DNA from: Comamonadaceae bacterium G21597-S1
Lineage (GTDB): Bacteria; Pseudomonadota; Gammaproteobacteria; Burkholderiales; Burkholderiaceae_C
Direction: 5' to 3'
Assembly (NCBI GenBank): GCA_027214345.1
Contig: JAPWHR010000003.1
Location: 124,001 to 188,000 of the forward strand
DNA length: 64,000 nt
The notes beneath the pieces were generated by a model. The model searched no databases. It saw nothing but the letters and a program-made list of their open reading frames with translations, and had not been told where the DNA came from. The translations under genes and the position numbers were made by a program. Below, piece after piece: positions 17,601 through 26,950 of the stretch (position 1 is the stretch's first letter; the number at the start of each line of letters is the position of its first letter).

Positions 17601-18461
17601 ATGCAATTCGTCAGCTTCTTCCGATCCGAAACTCCGCGCCTGGGCGTACTTGCCGACGACGGCGTCATCGACCTGGCCGCGGCACAGCCGCAGGTCCCGC
17701 CCGACCTGGTGAATGCATTGGCCAGCGGTGTCGACCTGCTTGCCGCGGCGAAGGCTGCGATCGCAGCGAACGCAACACGCCTGCCGCTGGACGGCATCCG
17801 TTACGCACCGGTGGTACCGCGCCCCGGCAAGATCATCTGCCTGGGCCTGAACTACTACGACCACGCCAAGGAAGGCGGCCGCGAGAAGCCCGACTACCCG
17901 TGGTTCTTCTTCCGAGGCGCGACCTCGCTGATCGCCCACGGCGAGGCCGGCATTCGCCCGCGCGTGTCCGAACGCTTCGACTACGAAGCCGAACTGGCGG
18001 TCGTGATCGGCAAGCGCGCCCGCCACCTGACGCAGGACAACGCACTCGACTGCGTGTTCGGCTACAGCTGCTTCAACGACATGTCGGTGCGCGACTACCA
18101 GAAGAAGACGCCGCAGTGGACCATTGGCAAGAACTTCGACGGCACCGGCGGCCTCGGGCCGGTGCTGGTCAGCGCCGATGCCTTGCCCGCGGGCGCCATC
18201 GGGCTGCGCATCCAGAGCCGGCTCAACGGCACGGTGATGCAGGACGCCAATACCAGCGACATGATCTGGAGCGTCGCCGAGACCATCGCGCTGCTGACCG
18301 AATGCCTGACATTGGAGCCGGGCGATGTGATCGCAATGGGCACGCCGGCCGGCGTCGGTCAGGCGCGCACGCCGCCGGTATGGATGAAGAATGGCGACAC
18401 GATAAGCATCGAGATCGAGCGCATCGGCCTGTTGTCCAATCCGATCCGCGACGAGGCCTGA
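17601..18461 (+). CDS. Fumarylacetoacetate hydrolase family protein
   Basis: A 286-residue FAH-fold enzyme. The metal-binding acidic triad is apparent: Glu residues in FDYEAELAVVIGK and an aspartate in FNDMSVRDYQ, followed by the FDGTGGLGPVLV and AMGTPAGVGQ blocks. Family members hydrolyse, isomerise or decarboxylate 2-oxo or enol acids made by meta-cleavage of aromatics. It lies 31 bp after the ring-cleavage dioxygenase and 3 bp before the flavin hydroxylase, so it probably processes the ring-opened product. The start is the ATG at 17601, because upstream in-frame codons overlap the previous gene's end. Confidence 0.9.
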   Translation: MQFVSFFRSETPRLGVLADDGVIDLAAAQPQVPPDLVNALASGVDLLAAAKAAIAANATRLPLDGIRYAPVVPRPGKIICLGLNYYDHAKEGGREKPDYPWFFFRGATSLIAHGEAGIRPRVSERFDYEAELAVVIGKRARHLTQDNALDCVFGYSCFNDMSVRDYQKKTPQWTIGKNFDGTGGLGPVLVSADALPAGAIGLRIQSRLNGTVMQDANTSDMIWSVAETIALLTECLTLEPGDVIAMGTPAGVGQARTPPVWMKNGDTISIEIERIGLLSNPIRDEA

Positions 18462-18464
18462 AGC

Positions 18465-20030
18465 ATGGCGGTCGACGTCGACGTTGCCATCGTCGGTTAC
18501 GGGCCGTGCGGCGCGGTCGCCGTGGGCCTGCTCGGCGGCATGGGCGTACGGACCTGGGCCTGCGACAAGTCCACGACCATCTACGACAAGCCGCGCGCCT
18601 TCGCGCTCGACCACGAGATCATGCGCGTGTTCCAGCAGCTCGGCATCCACGAGCAGGTGCTCGCCCATTCCGAGCCGTTCACGCCCTCGGAGTTCCATGG
18701 GGTCGATGGCCAGCTGATCAAACGATTCACCACGGTCGAGCCTCCGTTTCCGCTTGCCTTCCCGCCCTCGCTGGTGTTCAACCAGCCGGCCACCGAACAG
18801 GTGTTGCGCGACCATGTCGCGACGCTGCCGAACGTGCAGGTGGCGCTGGGCTGCGAACTGGTCGCGTTGTCGCAGGACGGCGACCGCGTGAGGCTGCAGG
18901 CCCGCGCCGCCGACGGGACGATGACGGAGATAAACGCGCGTTATGTCATCGCCTGCGACGGCGCATCGAGCACGGTGCGTGGCCTGGTCGACATTGCGCT
19001 GCAGGACCTGGGCTTCGACGAGCCCTGGCTGGTGGTCGACGTGATGATCAACGATGCCGGGATGCGCAAGCTGCCCCGGGTCAGCATGCAGTATTGCGAG
19101 CCGCAGCGGCCCTGCACCTACCTGGTCGGACCCGGGCGGCACCGGCGCTGGGAGATCGCGATCAACGACGGCGAGGACGCCCGGCAGGTCGCCACGCCGC
19201 AAGGAACCTGGCAACTGCTGTCGCGCTGGATCACGCCCGATGATGCGACCTTGTGGCGCCAGGCCAGCTACCGCTTCCATGCCCTGGTGGCCGAGCGCTG
19301 GCGTGCGGGCCGGGTGTTCGTGGCCGGCGATGCCGCGCACCAGCAACCTCCGTTCCTGGGCCAGGGCATGTGCCAAGGCATCCGCGACGTGGCCAATCTG
19401 GGCTGGAAGCTGCACGCCGTATTGCATGGCCATGCCCCCGACGCTCTGCTCGACAGCTACGGCGCGGAGCGCAAGGCCCATGTGCGGAACTTGACGACAC
19501 GCATCAAGGGCATCGGCCGCATCGTCGGCGAACGCGACCTCGCAGCCGCCCGCGCTCGGGACGCACAGTTGCTGGCCGAATGCGGCGGCGTCGTGCCATC
19601 GGTGCCGCGCCAGGACGTGCAGCCGGCGCTGGAGACCGGCCTGCTGTCGCCAGAGCGGCGATCCGGCGTGGGCAGCATCTTTCCGCAACCCTGGTTGTCG
19701 TCGGGAGCAACGCGGGTGCGCATGGACGAGGTCTGCGGCCGGCAATGGCGCGTCGTGCTTGCCGATGGCGCCGACCACGCCCTCGCGCAGGTCGCGCGCG
19801 CGTACCCGTCCATGCATGTCATACCGATCGGCGACGAGCGGCACCAGGACGCGGACGGTGTTGCCGCGCGCTGGTTCACCCGCCACGGCTGCGCCGCGGC
19901 CATCGTGCGGCCCGATCACTACGTCTACGGCGTCTCGGACACGCGCGAACAACTTTCCACGCAGCTGCAGGCATTGCAGACCATCATGTACCCCAAAGGA
20001 GACACACATGCAACGACGCCTTGTTCTTGA
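18465..20030 (+). CDS. FAD-dependent aromatic hydroxylase (MhpA-like)
   Basis: A 521-residue class A flavoprotein monooxygenase. It has the N-terminal GxGxxG dinucleotide fold (VGYGPCGAV), a central CDGASSTVR motif, and the second FAD block GDAAHQQPPFLGQGMCQGIRD. A C-terminal domain of about 120 residues resembles the thioredoxin-like domain of MhpA and phenol hydroxylases. It should use NAD(P)H and oxygen to hydroxylate a phenolic ring, providing the catechol for the dioxygenase at 16655. It overlaps the next gene by 23 bp. Confidence 0.9.
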   Translation: MAVDVDVAIVGYGPCGAVAVGLLGGMGVRTWACDKSTTIYDKPRAFALDHEIMRVFQQLGIHEQVLAHSEPFTPSEFHGVDGQLIKRFTTVEPPFPLAFPPSLVFNQPATEQVLRDHVATLPNVQVALGCELVALSQDGDRVRLQARAADGTMTEINARYVIACDGASSTVRGLVDIALQDLGFDEPWLVVDVMINDAGMRKLPRVSMQYCEPQRPCTYLVGPGRHRRWEIAINDGEDARQVATPQGTWQLLSRWITPDDATLWRQASYRFHALVAERWRAGRVFVAGDAAHQQPPFLGQGMCQGIRDVANLGWKLHAVLHGHAPDALLDSYGAERKAHVRNLTTRIKGIGRIVGERDLAAARARDAQLLAECGGVVPSVPRQDVQPALETGLLSPERRSGVGSIFPQPWLSSGATRVRMDEVCGRQWRVVLADGADHALAQVARAYPSMHVIPIGDERHQDADGVAARWFTRHGCAAAIVRPDHYVYGVSDTREQLSTQLQALQTIMYPKGDTHATTPCS

Positions 20031-20991
20031 ATCCGCCCTGCTGGGCGCGGCCTTGCTGGCACCCGTGGCCGGCCTGGCGCAATCCGCGGCCACTTGGCCG
20101 GACAAACCCGTCAAGTGGATCCTGTCCCAGCCGCCGGGCTCCGGCCCCGACAACATCGCGCGCATGCTGGGCGAGCAGCTGACCCGCACGCTGGGCCAGC
20201 CCATCGTCATCGACAACAAGCCTGGCGGCCAGAACATCATCGGCGCGCAGGCAGCTGCTCGTTCGGCACCGGACGGCTACACGTTCTACTTCGCGACCAC
20301 CGCGGCGCTGGTCACCAACGCCTACCTGTTCAAGACCATGCCGTACGACCCGCAGAAGGATTTCGTGCCGGTGGCCTTCATCGGCAAGAGCCCGTTCGCG
20401 GTGCTGGTCAAGGGCGACTCGCCGATCACGTCGATGCAGGACCTGATCGCGCGTTCCAAGGCCGCTCCCGGGACCGTGTCCATCGGCAACGAAGGGCCAC
20501 GCACGTTCGGCGGCATCATCGCGCGCCTGATCAATGCACGCTCGGGCGCCGGCGCCAACCTGGTCGCCTACAGCGCGGTGGGCGTGGCGGTCCAGAACGT
20601 CATTGGCGGCCACGCCGACGCAGTGGTCGCCGACGTGGCGTCGACCGCCCAGCTGGTGCGCCAGGGCCGCCTGCGCATGCTGGCCGTGACGACCGGCAAA
20701 CGCATTCCGGCCTGGCAACAGGTGCCGTCGCTGGCCGAGGTCATTCCCGGTTTCGACATGAGCGGCTGGTTCACCATCGTCGCGCCCGCGGGCACGCCAC
20801 CGGCAGCGATCAACCGCATGCACAAGGAAGTCAATGCGCTGCTGGACGACAAGGACATGGCCGAGCGCATCCTGACGGTCGGGCCTATCGCTGAACCACT
20901 GGCGTCGCCGGAACGGGTGGCGGCCTTCCTGCAGGAGGAGCACCTGCGCTGGAGTGCCGCGGCCAAGGAAATCGGGCTGCTGCCGGAATAG
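20008..20991 (+). CDS. Bug/TctC-type periplasmic receptor
   Basis: A 327-residue Bug-family binding protein with a Sec signal peptide (residues 1-25, ending GLAQ). The SQPPGSGPDNIARMLGEQL loop and IDNKPGGQNIIGAQ match the family. AAAGGAG precedes the ATG. It overlaps the end of the hydroxylase gene, so it is part of the same transcript and probably binds the aromatic acid that the cluster degrades. No TctAB subunits lie beside it; it may rely on the pair at 5.7-7.9 kb or another elsewhere. Confidence 0.88.
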   Translation: MQRRLVLESALLGAALLAPVAGLAQSAATWPDKPVKWILSQPPGSGPDNIARMLGEQLTRTLGQPIVIDNKPGGQNIIGAQAAARSAPDGYTFYFATTAALVTNAYLFKTMPYDPQKDFVPVAFIGKSPFAVLVKGDSPITSMQDLIARSKAAPGTVSIGNEGPRTFGGIIARLINARSGAGANLVAYSAVGVAVQNVIGGHADAVVADVASTAQLVRQGRLRMLAVTTGKRIPAWQQVPSLAEVIPGFDMSGWFTIVAPAGTPPAAINRMHKEVNALLDDKDMAERILTVGPIAEPLASPERVAAFLQEEHLRWSAAAKEIGLLPE

Positions 20992-21090
20992 TCGCCACCG
21001 GTGGCGCATCGGCAGGGCGACGCCGTGCACTACGATCAAAACCCGTGCGTCCGAACCCGACCGCACGGGAGATCAGCATGAAAGAACCCC

Positions 21091-21516
21091 ATGACCTCTC
21101 TCTCTCTGGCGCAAGCCAACCAGATCATCGCCGGCGCACTCGCCCATTCGAAACAGGCCGGTTACCAGCCCATGGGCGTCGCCGTGCTCGATGGATCGGG
21201 CAACCTCAAGGCCTTCGCCAGCGAAGACGGCGCCAGCATGTTCCGTTTCGACATCGCGCGGGCCAAGGCCTGGGGTGCGGTCGGCATGGGTGTGTCCAGC
21301 CGCGTACTGGGTGAACGCGCCAAGGGCAACCCGAACTTCTTCGTCTCGCTGTCGGCCACGTCGGACGGCCGCTTCCTGCCGCAGACCGGCGCGGTGCTGA
21401 TCAAGGACGCCGCCGGTCAGACACTCGGCGCGGTCGGCGCCAGTGGCGGCAGTGGGGATGAGGACGAGGCGATCTGCATGGCCGGGGTGGCGGCAGCCGG
21501 CTTGGTGTGCGGTTGA
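21091..21516 (+). CDS. GlcG/HbpS family protein
   Basis: A 141-residue protein of the GlcG/HbpS family: MTSLSLAQANQIIAGALAHS, the MGVAVLDGSGNLKAF block and a glycine-rich GAVGASGGSGDEDEAICMAG end are characteristic. The family occurs with glycolate-utilisation and aromatic-degradation genes; HbpS homologues bind haem, but the role of most members is unknown. The ATG that matches family length lacks a good ribosome site. A well-placed GGAGA precedes another ATG at 21078 that is out of frame, with a (CT)6 run between the two (see findings). Confidence 0.82.
   Translation: MTSLSLAQANQIIAGALAHSKQAGYQPMGVAVLDGSGNLKAFASEDGASMFRFDIARAKAWGAVGMGVSSRVLGERAKGNPNFFVSLSATSDGRFLPQTGAVLIKDAAGQTLGAVGASGGSGDEDEAICMAGVAAAGLVCG
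21096..21107 (+). repeat. (CT)6 dinucleotide run at the start of the GlcG-like gene
   Basis: Six uninterrupted CT units lie within codons 2-6 of the GlcG-like gene. An ATG at 21078 with a good upstream GGAGA reads out of frame across the run; gain of one CT unit would put that ATG in frame with the gene. Confidence 0.6.
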
Positions 21517-21533
21517 CATTGCATTGGACCTGC

Positions 21534-22001
21534 ATGGAGGATTCCGAGATTCAACGCCTGGTTGCGGCGCTGGACACCAGATCGACCTCGCGGGAAGAGG
21601 CTGCCTGGGCAGAGCTCAAGCGCCTCGGCTCTGAAGTTGTCGAACATCTTGCTGCTTTCTATCCAAAGGCAAGGACATGGCAAGGCCGCGCATCCCTTGT
21701 TTTTCACTCCGTCAGGTACACCCGGCAGTCTGGCGCTGCATTCCAGCTGGGCTTGGCTGCGCTGGCGGACAAGTCAACTGTGGTTCGTTATCGCGCATGC
21801 GGACTCGGCGCCCATTCTCTGCGGCGAGAGGCCCTGCCAGGCCTGCGGCGTCTCGTTCTTCACAAAGACACAAGAACTGCGGAGGACGCGGCTGCGGCCA
21901 TGGACGCAATAGAGCATCAGAATCACCATCTGTTTGTGGACCGCACGCGTTCGGGCCGCTCATTCTGGGTTGTCAATGAGAGTGATCGGCAGCAGGTCTG
22001 A
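21534..22001 (+). CDS. Hypothetical HEAT-repeat-like helical protein
   Basis: A 155-residue soluble protein made largely of amphipathic helices, with segments such as AAFQLGLAALADKSTVVRYRACGLGAH and REALPGLRRLVLHKD that resemble paired HEAT-repeat helices. No catalytic motif is visible. The ATG at 21534 (MEDSEIQR) is preferred; an upstream start overlapping the GlcG-like gene is possible. Base composition is visibly lower in GC than the surroundings, as for the next gene, suggesting recent acquisition of the pair. Small HEAT-like proteins can be immunity factors, but no toxin gene is nearby. Confidence 0.6.
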   Translation: MEDSEIQRLVAALDTRSTSREEAAWAELKRLGSEVVEHLAAFYPKARTWQGRASLVFHSVRYTRQSGAAFQLGLAALADKSTVVRYRACGLGAHSLRREALPGLRRLVLHKDTRTAEDAAAAMDAIEHQNHHLFVDRTRSGRSFWVVNESDRQQV

Positions 22002-22067
22002 CAATTCATTCAAGCCGACGCCGTTTCGCGGCGCGGCTTGATTCCAGCGTCAAAGCAGACGAAGGCG

Positions 22068-22466
22068 ATGCGTATTCAAGTCACCGCTGCGGGCACCTTG
22101 CATGTCGGACAGCCTCTGGTGCTCCAGGGCGATTCGCCGGATGAACGTTTCTCCGCCGTATTCGAAGACGACGGGGAAACAGGCTATTTCTACGCACGCG
22201 AGCGCGCAGGCCCGATTCGTGACGCGCTTCACATCTACAACGCGCGAGGCGTCGAAGACCGGGATGCTGCGTGCGTCATCAAAGCAGGCTGGTCGGAAGA
22301 CGGCAAGGCAGTGGTCTTGCTGATCAATGACTTGGCGCATGCCGTTTTCGATTTCCACGCGCAACGCGGTTGGTGCCGCAGCGGCTATCCGCTGCATTCC
22401 GCGGGTGGAGCCTGGTCGGCGCAAGGGCATGAGTGGGAGGAAGCGGCGTTGGCGTTGTTCGCATGA
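22068..22466 (+). CDS. DUF2251-like protein
   Basis: A 132-residue protein resembling DUF2251 in its block VFEDDGETGYFYARE and the following DALHIYNARG segment. It is probably a soluble single-domain beta-rich protein; function is unknown. The ATG at 22068 follows GACGAAGGCG, a moderate ribosome site. It lies 66 bp after the HEAT-like gene in the same orientation and shares its lower GC content. Confidence 0.6.
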   Translation: MRIQVTAAGTLHVGQPLVLQGDSPDERFSAVFEDDGETGYFYARERAGPIRDALHIYNARGVEDRDAACVIKAGWSEDGKAVVLLINDLAHAVFDFHAQRGWCRSGYPLHSAGGAWSAQGHEWEEAALALFA

Positions 22467-22590
22467 TTTCTCACGTTTTTTCCCATTGGAGCGCCTTCGG
22501 CGTCCACTGAATTCCGTCACTGAAGCTGATGCGGCTCTTCCTTCGGGCGGCAACGGATGCCGCGGCCGGCGGCGTGCCTGTCGGGGCGCG

Positions 22591-22791
22591 TCAGTGCCTG
22601 CCCCAGCGTATCCGCGCCCACACCTGCTCGTGCAGGTAATAACTCACCAGGCCGATCAGCGTCAGCATGCCCGACAGTCCGACGCCGGCGCGCCAGTCGC
22701 CCATGTAGAGCACGTTGATCACCGACATCACGGCAAATCCGATCAGTTGCCAGGTGATGGCCTTCATGAGCATGCGGGTCTTTTTTTCCAT
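22591..22791 (-). CDS. DUF2061 small membrane protein
   Basis: A 66-residue protein beginning MEKKTRMLMKAITWQLIGF, typical of DUF2061. Two hydrophobic helices (about 9-27 and 36-56) are separated by a short loop with GDWRAGVG, and the protein ends in a basic, aromatic segment. Family function is unknown. A longer start at 22872 is less likely because family members begin just before the KAxxW motif. It is divergent from the XRE regulator across about 105 bp. Confidence 0.75.
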   Translation of the reverse strand: MEKKTRMLMKAITWQLIGFAVMSVINVLYMGDWRAGVGLSGMLTLIGLVSYYLHEQVWARIRWGRH

Positions 22792-22896
22792 GCGTCGATT
22801 GTCAAATCGACGCTGGGCGTGAATCAACGTGGGGCCGGTGCCGGCTTTTGCAAAGAACGTGATAACTATCACGCTGCGTTACCATCGGCACCAAGA

Positions 22897-23754
22897 ATGG
22901 AGAAAGTCACCAAATCCCAACGCGCCTTCCAGTTCCGGGAACGCCTGTCCGAGGCCATGCGCGAGCGCCAGCTCAACCGCACGACGCTGGCCGAACGCAG
23001 CGGTGTGGACCGCTCGACGGTGTCGCAGCTGCTCGGCGAACACCAGGTGCGGCTGCCATCCGGCCATGTGGTGGCCGAACTCGCCACCGCGCTGGGCGTG
23101 ACGACCGACTGGTTGCTCGGCCTGACCAGCAACACCTTGTCGCCCGGCGAGATCCTGCGCGAATCGCTGGAAGTCGCGCAGGCCAGCGCCGCGCCGGCCG
23201 ATGCCAACATCGAACGCTGGCTGCAGGAGTCCGCCGGCGCCAAGATCCGCAACGCGCCAACCACGCTGCCGGAATTCATGAAGACGCAGGCGGTGATGGA
23301 GCTGGAATATGCGTCGTACCTGGGCCGGTCGCCGGCGCAGGCCAAGGCCAGCACGGACACCCGGCTGAACCTGAACCGCGCCACGGCCATGGACTACGAA
23401 CTGGCCGTGCCCCAACAGCGGCTCGAGGATTTTGCGCGGCGCAGCGGCATCTGGGCCGCACTGGACGCGGCGCAGGTGCGCGAACAACTGCTGCACATGG
23501 CCGCCTTGTGCGACGAGTTCTATCCCAGCACCCGGCTGCACCTGTACGACCTGGCGCAGCAGTTCAGTGCGCCGGTCACGGTGTTCGGACAACGCCGCGC
23601 GGTGATCTACATCGGCAGCGCGTATTTCGTGTTCAACACCCGTGAACATGTGGAGACGCTGACACGCCATTTCGACCAGCTGGTGCGCAACGCCAGCGTG
23701 CTGAGCCACGAGAGCGCGCACTGGTTACGCGCACTGGCCGACACCGTCACATGA
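22897..23754 (+). CDS. XRE-type helix-turn-helix transcriptional regulator
   Basis: A 285-residue DNA-binding protein. The Cro/CI-type HTH spans about residues 16-75 (NRTTLAERSGVDRSTVSQLL, then a second part ending VTTDWLLGLT). The remaining 210 residues form a distinct domain without a recognised family, including conserved-looking blocks with RQAVIYIG-like strand sequence (here RRAVIYIGSAYFVF) and FDQLVRNASVLSHESAHWLRAL. The HTH and large C-terminal domain resemble regulators that sense a small ligand. Its ATG follows ACCAAGA. It ends 16 bp before the convergent recQ gene. Confidence 0.8.
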   Translation: MEKVTKSQRAFQFRERLSEAMRERQLNRTTLAERSGVDRSTVSQLLGEHQVRLPSGHVVAELATALGVTTDWLLGLTSNTLSPGEILRESLEVAQASAAPADANIERWLQESAGAKIRNAPTTLPEFMKTQAVMELEYASYLGRSPAQAKASTDTRLNLNRATAMDYELAVPQQRLEDFARRSGIWAALDAAQVREQLLHMAALCDEFYPSTRLHLYDLAQQFSAPVTVFGQRRAVIYIGSAYFVFNTREHVETLTRHFDQLVRNASVLSHESAHWLRALADTVT

Positions 23755-23769
23755 GCGCGGCGCCCGCGG

Positions 23770-25716
23770 TCAGGGTGCGACCACCCGCAACACGTCCTCG
23801 CCATAGGCTTCAAGTTTGCGCGCGCCGATGCCGCTGATGCCTTGCAGGTCGTCCAGCGACTCCGGCGCGCGTTGCGCGATCGCGGCCAGCGTGGCGTCGT
23901 GGAAGATCACGTAGGCCGGCAGGTTGTGCGACTTGGCCACCTCGGCGCGCCATTCGCGCAAGGCCTCGTAACGTCGCTGCGCCGAGGTGTCGAGCTCGAC
24001 CGGCGCCTTGGCCGCGGTACCGCGACTGCCGCTGCCGCCACTGCGGCGCCGGCTCCGGTCCGCCGGCTGCGTGGTGGACACGCGCAACTGCACCGGCACC
24101 TCGCCCTTGAGCACGGCGCGTGAGGCTTCGGTCAGCGCCAGCGTATTGAAGGATTCGGTATCCACCTGCACCGCGTTGATCGCGATCAGCTGGCGCAACA
24201 CGCCGCGCAGCTGCTGTTCGCTGAACTCGGCGCCGATGCCGAAGGTGCTCAGCTCGGCATGGCCATGCTGGGCGACCTTTTCGGTCTTCTTGCCGCGCAC
24301 GATGTCCATGATGTGGCCGGCCCCGAAGGTGATGCCGCTGGCCTGCTGCACGCGGTAGATGGTGCTGAGCAACTTGCGCGCCGCGTCGGTGCCGTCCCAG
24401 ACCTCGGCCGGCGACAGGCAGTTGTCGCAGTTGCCGCAACGCAAGCGCGGCACGCGAAGCGTGTCGCCCGCCGCGGCGGCATCCGCAGGACCCGCCGGCG
24501 CATAGGTCTCGCCGAAATACTTCAGCAGCCGCACGCGCCGGCAATCGATGGCCTCGGCCAGCCCCAGCAAGGCATCGAGCTTGCCGCGCTGCACCTGCTT
24601 GAACTCCTCGCCGGCCGGGCTTTCGTCGATCATGCGGCGCTGGTTGACGACGTCCTGCAGGCCGTAGGCCATCCAGGCATTGGCGGGCAGGCCGTCGCGC
24701 CCGGCGCGGCCGGTCTCCTGGTAATAGGCCTCGATGTTCTTGGGCATGTCCAGGTGGGCGACGAAACGCACGTCGGGCTTGTCGATGCCCATGCCGAACG
24801 CGATCGTGGCCACCATCACCACGCCCTCCTCGCGCAGGAAGCGGTCCTGGTGCTTCTGGCGCAGCCGGGCGTCGAGACCGGCGTGGTAGGGCAAGGCGTT
24901 GATGCCCTGGTCGGCCAGGGTCTGGGCGATTTCCTCGACCCGCTTGCGCGATTGGCAATACACGACGCCGGCGTCCCCCGCATGTTCACCCTGGATGAAA
25001 CGCAGCAGCTGCGACGTCGGATCCTTCTTCTCGATGATGGTGTAGCGGATGTTGGGCCGGTCGAAACTGCTGACGAAGGCGCGGGCCTGCTGCAGCTGCA
25101 GCCGCTCCAGGATGTCTTCGCGCGTCAGTGCGTCGGCCGTGGCGGTCAGCGCGATGCGCGGCACCTCGGCGAAGCGCTCGTGCAGCACCGTCAGCGCCCG
25201 GTACTCCGGCCGGAAATCATGGCCCCACTGGCTGACGCAATGCGCCTCGTCGATCGCGAACAGGCTCAGCAGTCCGCGTTCGCGCAAGGCCTCGAGCTGG
25301 GCCAGGAAACGCGGCGTCGTGACCCGTTCGGGCGCCACGTAGACCAGCGTGATCTCGCCGCGCAACATGCGGCGCTCGACCTGCGCGGCTTCGTCGCCGC
25401 TGAGCGTGGAATTGAGAAAGGCGGCATCGACACCGGCCTCGTGCAGCGCGCCGACCTGGTCGTGCATCAGCGCAATCAGCGGCGAGACCACGATGGTCGT
25501 GCCATGGCCGGCGCGCTGGCGCACGATCGCCGGAATCTGGTAACACAGCGACTTGCCGCCGCCGGTGGGCATCAGCACCAGCGCGTCGCCGCCGGCGCAG
25601 ACCTGCTCGACCACCGCCTGCTGCGGCCCGCGGAACTGCTCGTAGCCAAAGACCTCGTGCAGGATGGCGCGCGGATCGATGTCCGCACGCGCGGCGTTTG
25701 CCAATACCGTGTTCAA
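23770..25716 (-). CDS. recQ: ATP-dependent DNA helicase RecQ
   Basis: A 648-residue RecQ helicase, unwinding DNA 3'-5' in recombination and fork repair. Helicase motifs are complete: Walker [12 protein letters not shown], the Q-motif-like [28 protein letters not shown], and the ETGRAGRDG motif VI. The RecQ-Ct zinc site is present ([12 protein letters not shown], then CGNCDNC), with about 16 extra alanine-rich residues between the first and remaining cysteines compared with E. coli RecQ. A winged helix and a C-terminal HRDC domain (about 570-645) follow a Ser/Arg/Gly-rich linker. It is divergent from metH1. Confidence 0.96.
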   Translation of the reverse strand: MNTVLANAARADIDPRAILHEVFGYEQFRGPQQAVVEQVCAGGDALVLMPTGGGKSLCYQIPAIVRQRAGHGTTIVVSPLIALMHDQVGALHEAGVDAAFLNSTLSGDEAAQVERRMLRGEITLVYVAPERVTTPRFLAQLEALRERGLLSLFAIDEAHCVSQWGHDFRPEYRALTVLHERFAEVPRIALTATADALTREDILERLQLQQARAFVSSFDRPNIRYTIIEKKDPTSQLLRFIQGEHAGDAGVVYCQSRKRVEEIAQTLADQGINALPYHAGLDARLRQKHQDRFLREEGVVMVATIAFGMGIDKPDVRFVAHLDMPKNIEAYYQETGRAGRDGLPANAWMAYGLQDVVNQRRMIDESPAGEEFKQVQRGKLDALLGLAEAIDCRRVRLLKYFGETYAPAGPADAAAAGDTLRVPRLRCGNCDNCLSPAEVWDGTDAARKLLSTIYRVQQASGITFGAGHIMDIVRGKKTEKVAQHGHAELSTFGIGAEFSEQQLRGVLRQLIAINAVQVDTESFNTLALTEASRAVLKGEVPVQLRVSTTQPADRSRRRSGGSGSRGTAAKAPVELDTSAQRRYEALREWRAEVAKSHNLPAYVIFHDATLAAIAQRAPESLDDLQGISGIGARKLEAYGEDVLRVVAP

Positions 25717-25803
25717 GAAAAAATCACTCCCATCGGCCTATTGTCCATGGCAATCTCCCCATGGCCGGCCGGGCGCGTCCCCCTTTTCTACAATGCCGTG
25801 GAC

Positions 25804-26850
25804 ATGAACACCCGACCCTACACCCGCGCCCAGGCCCTGCCTGCCATTCTTGCCAGCCGCATCGCCATCCTCGACGGCGCCATGGGCACGATGATCCAGC
25901 GCCTCAAGCTCGACGAGGCGCAGTACCGCGGCGAACGTTTCAAGGACTTCCACAAGGACGTCAAGGGCAACAACGAACTGCTCAGCCTGACCCGCCCCGA
26001 CGTGATCCAGGACATCCACGCCAAATACCTGGCCGCGGGTGCCGACATGGTCGAGACCAATACCTTCGGCGCCACCACGGTGGCCCAGGCCGACTACGAC
26101 ATGGCCGAGCTGGCGCGCGAGATGAACCTGCAGTCCGCGCGCATCGCGCGTGCCGCCTGCGACCAGTTCAGCACCCCGGACAAGCCCCGCTTTGTCGTCG
26201 GCGCGCTCGGCCCGACGCCCAAGACCGCCAGCATCAGCCCGGACGTCAACGATCCGGGCGCACGCAACGTCAACTTCGAACAACTGCGCGCCGCCTACTT
26301 CGAGCAGACGCAGGCGCTGATCGAAGGCGGTGCCGACGTGTTGATGGTCGAGACCATCTTCGACACGCTCAACGCCAAGGCGGCCTTGTTCGCGATCGAC
26401 GAAGTGTTCGAGGCCACCGGCCAACGCCTGCCCCTGATCATCAGCGGCACCGTCACCGACGCCTCCGGCCGCATCCTCAGCGGCCAGACCGTGACCGCCT
26501 TCTGGTACAGCGTGCGCCACGCCCAGCCGCTGGCGGTCGGCCTGAACTGCGCGCTCGGCGCGGCGCTGATGCGGCCCTACATCCAGGAACTGAACCGGGT
26601 CGCGCCTGACACCTACATCAGCTGTTACCCGAACGCGGGCCTGCCCAATCCGATGTCGGACACCGGGTTCGACGAGACGCCCGAGGTCACATCCCGGTTG
26701 TTGCACGAATTCGCCGAGCAGGGGCTGGTGAACATCGTCGGCGGGTGTTGCGGCACGACGCCGGAGCATATCGGGGCGATCGGCGCGGCGGTGGCGGCTT
26801 TGCCCGCACGTGGGTTGGGGCGCAATCCGTTTTATCGCGACGCGGCTTGA
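25804..26850 (+). CDS. metH: Methionine synthase homocysteine-binding half (MetH N-terminal domain)
   Basis: A 348-residue protein corresponding to the homocysteine S-methyltransferase module of cobalamin-dependent methionine synthase. It begins with the canonical [10 protein letters not shown] and carries the zinc-thiol ligands as Cys249 (GLNCALGA) and Cys315-Cys316 ([10 protein letters not shown]). Folate, cobalamin and reactivation modules are encoded separately at 28383-31142, so the two polypeptides must act together to methylate homocysteine. This split arrangement is common in Burkholderiales. The start is the ATG at 25804. Confidence 0.93.
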   Translation: MNTRPYTRAQALPAILASRIAILDGAMGTMIQRLKLDEAQYRGERFKDFHKDVKGNNELLSLTRPDVIQDIHAKYLAAGADMVETNTFGATTVAQADYDMAELAREMNLQSARIARAACDQFSTPDKPRFVVGALGPTPKTASISPDVNDPGARNVNFEQLRAAYFEQTQALIEGGADVLMVETIFDTLNAKAALFAIDEVFEATGQRLPLIISGTVTDASGRILSGQTVTAFWYSVRHAQPLAVGLNCALGAALMRPYIQELNRVAPDTYISCYPNAGLPNPMSDTGFDETPEVTSRLLHEFAEQGLVNIVGGCCGTTPEHIGAIGAAVAALPARGLGRNPFYRDAA

Positions 26851-26950
26851 TGCCGACGCTCTGAAGACCTGTGTCAGATGTCGGTCGAATCGGCATCGCG
26901 ACTCATCCGGTCTTGCGCTTGCCGCTGCGCTGAACAAACATCGCATCTAC

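Noticed and set aside
17571-20240. 889-codon minus-strand frame across the FAH and hydroxylase genes
   Set aside because: Antisense to two well-recognised enzymes; no motif, low-complexity composition.
25717-25803. Second SAH or SAM riboswitch before metH1
   Set aside because: The 87-bp gap has no AAGGAGCG, no long P1-type pairing and no SAM-riboswitch core.
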